This document shows, one piece after another, positions 24,323-24,718 of a stretch of 24,718 nt of DNA. This DNA comes from Bacteroidota bacterium. Its GTDB lineage: Bacteria > Bacteroidota > Ignavibacteria > Ignavibacteriales > Ignavibacteriaceae. Every line of letters begins with the position of its first letter. Position 1 is the first letter of the stretch. Made by a program: the position numbers and the translations under genes. The DNA lies in the NCBI GenBank assembly GCA_023453665.1, contig JAEXTA010000195.1, positions 1 to 24,718 of the forward strand, in the 5' to 3' direction. Below the pieces are notes generated by a model, which ran no database searches, was not told the origin of the DNA, and worked only from the letters and a program-made list of their open reading frames with translations.

Positions 24323-24556
24323 TTAATCTAATATTTCAAGAACAGCACGTTTACCTTCTTTAGCGGCGATTGCCGTAAGAAGTGTTCGCATTGCCTGTGC
24401 TGTCTTACCTTGTTTTCCGATAACTTTACCAACGTCATCGGCTTTAACTTTAAGTGCAAGAACAACTTTGTTGTCTTCAGGAGTTTTTTCCTCTATAACA
24501 ACATTCTCTGGATGATCAACCAGATGTTTTGCGATGAACTCGATGAACTCTTTCAT
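24323..24556 (-). CDS. khpA: KH-domain RNA-binding protein KhpA
   Basis: A 77-residue single KH-domain protein that binds RNA, known in other bacteria to act with KhpB/Jag in cell-division and envelope control. The KH core VVLALKVKADDVGKVIGKQGKTAQAMRTLLTAI includes the GKQG loop (47-50). AGGAGG (complement at 24566-24571) lies nine bases before ATG 24556. It stands between rpsP and rimM, its usual place. Confidence 0.95.
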   Translation of the reverse strand: MKEFIEFIAKHLVDHPENVVIEEKTPEDNKVVLALKVKADDVGKVIGKQGKTAQAMRTLLTAIAAKEGKRAVLEILD

Positions 24557-24640
24557 AGAAACAAGCCTCCTATTTTAGTCTTGGAGCAGGGAGCTTTAGA
24601 AATATGTACAGAAGAATTCCTCGGCTATGGGCCTGATCTG

Positions 24641-24718
24641 TCAGCCCTGGTCGCTTGGAGTTTCGTCAGAAGCCGCGCCCTTTGCTTCAGCTGTACCTTT
24701 TTCAGAACCTTCTACATC
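24641..24718 (-). CDS. rpsP: 30S ribosomal protein S16, C-terminal end (partial)
   Basis: Only the last 25 residues are in the window, an acidic, Ala/Ser/Gly-rich tail ending DETPSDQG before TGA (24643-24641). The tail itself is not diagnostic. The call rests on position, since rpsP normally precedes khpA-rimM-trmD-rplS, and on the fact that S16 of Bacteroidota-type bacteria often carries such a low-complexity extension. The 84-base gap to khpA holds the AGGAGG site and a small bulged hairpin over the stop codon, with no terminator. Confidence 0.65.
   Translation of the reverse strand, partial: DVEGSEKGTAEAKGAASDETPSDQG

Overview
The window reads as a chromosomal segment of an anaerobic or facultative member of the Bacteroidota/Chlorobi lineage, most probably Ignavibacteria or a close relative. 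This is inferred from the type IX secretion-style C-terminal tail with the NYPNPFNP motif (gene at 20805-21959), the DUF5723-like outer-membrane barrels with partner lipoproteins, weak Shine-Dalgarno signals and moderate-to-low G+C. No database search was possible. No rRNA, tRNA, CRISPR array or transposase was seen, and no gene-free stretch exceeds 300 bases.

Layout. 1-1447 (-): a propeller-like lipoprotein followed by a TTG-started M20 dipeptidase cut by the window edge. 1548-3999 (+): two overlapping LptF/LptG-family permease genes for lipopolysaccharide export. 4000-10251 (-): a two-gene cassette (about 525-residue lipoprotein plus about 470-residue outer-membrane barrel) present twice in tandem. 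10356-11925 (-): TPR lipoprotein, DUF3467 protein and a clear terminator. 12120-15552 (+): adenosine deaminase, a small unknown protein, urocanate hydratase and a small secreted protein built of SFPD repeats, all overlapping or almost touching; REP-like palindromes follow. 15693-16883 (+): phosphoglycerate dehydrogenase (serA), closed by a strong terminator. 16982-20607 (+): an AT-rich two-gene unit of a membrane-anchored WG-repeat protein and a TIR-domain protein. 20805-21959 (+): a secreted type IX-tail protein. 24718-21963 (-): the conserved translation/RNA-modification cluster rpsP-khpA-rimM-trmD-rplS, then a MqnA-like protein behind a terminator.

The best candidate for an undescribed system is the WG-repeat/TIR pair. 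It has its own promoter-like site just after the serA terminator, a composition clearly more AT-rich than most neighbouring genes, very tight gene spacing, and an architecture (predicted periplasmic WG repeats on a five-helix anchor, plus a soluble TIR with a C-terminal beta-rich domain) that suggests envelope sensing coupled to a TIR effector, possibly an anti-phage module. This function is inference only. Other points of interest are the tandem lipoprotein/barrel cassettes, the SFPD-repeat protein translationally adjacent to urocanase, and the terminator that abuts the start codon of the MqnA-like gene.
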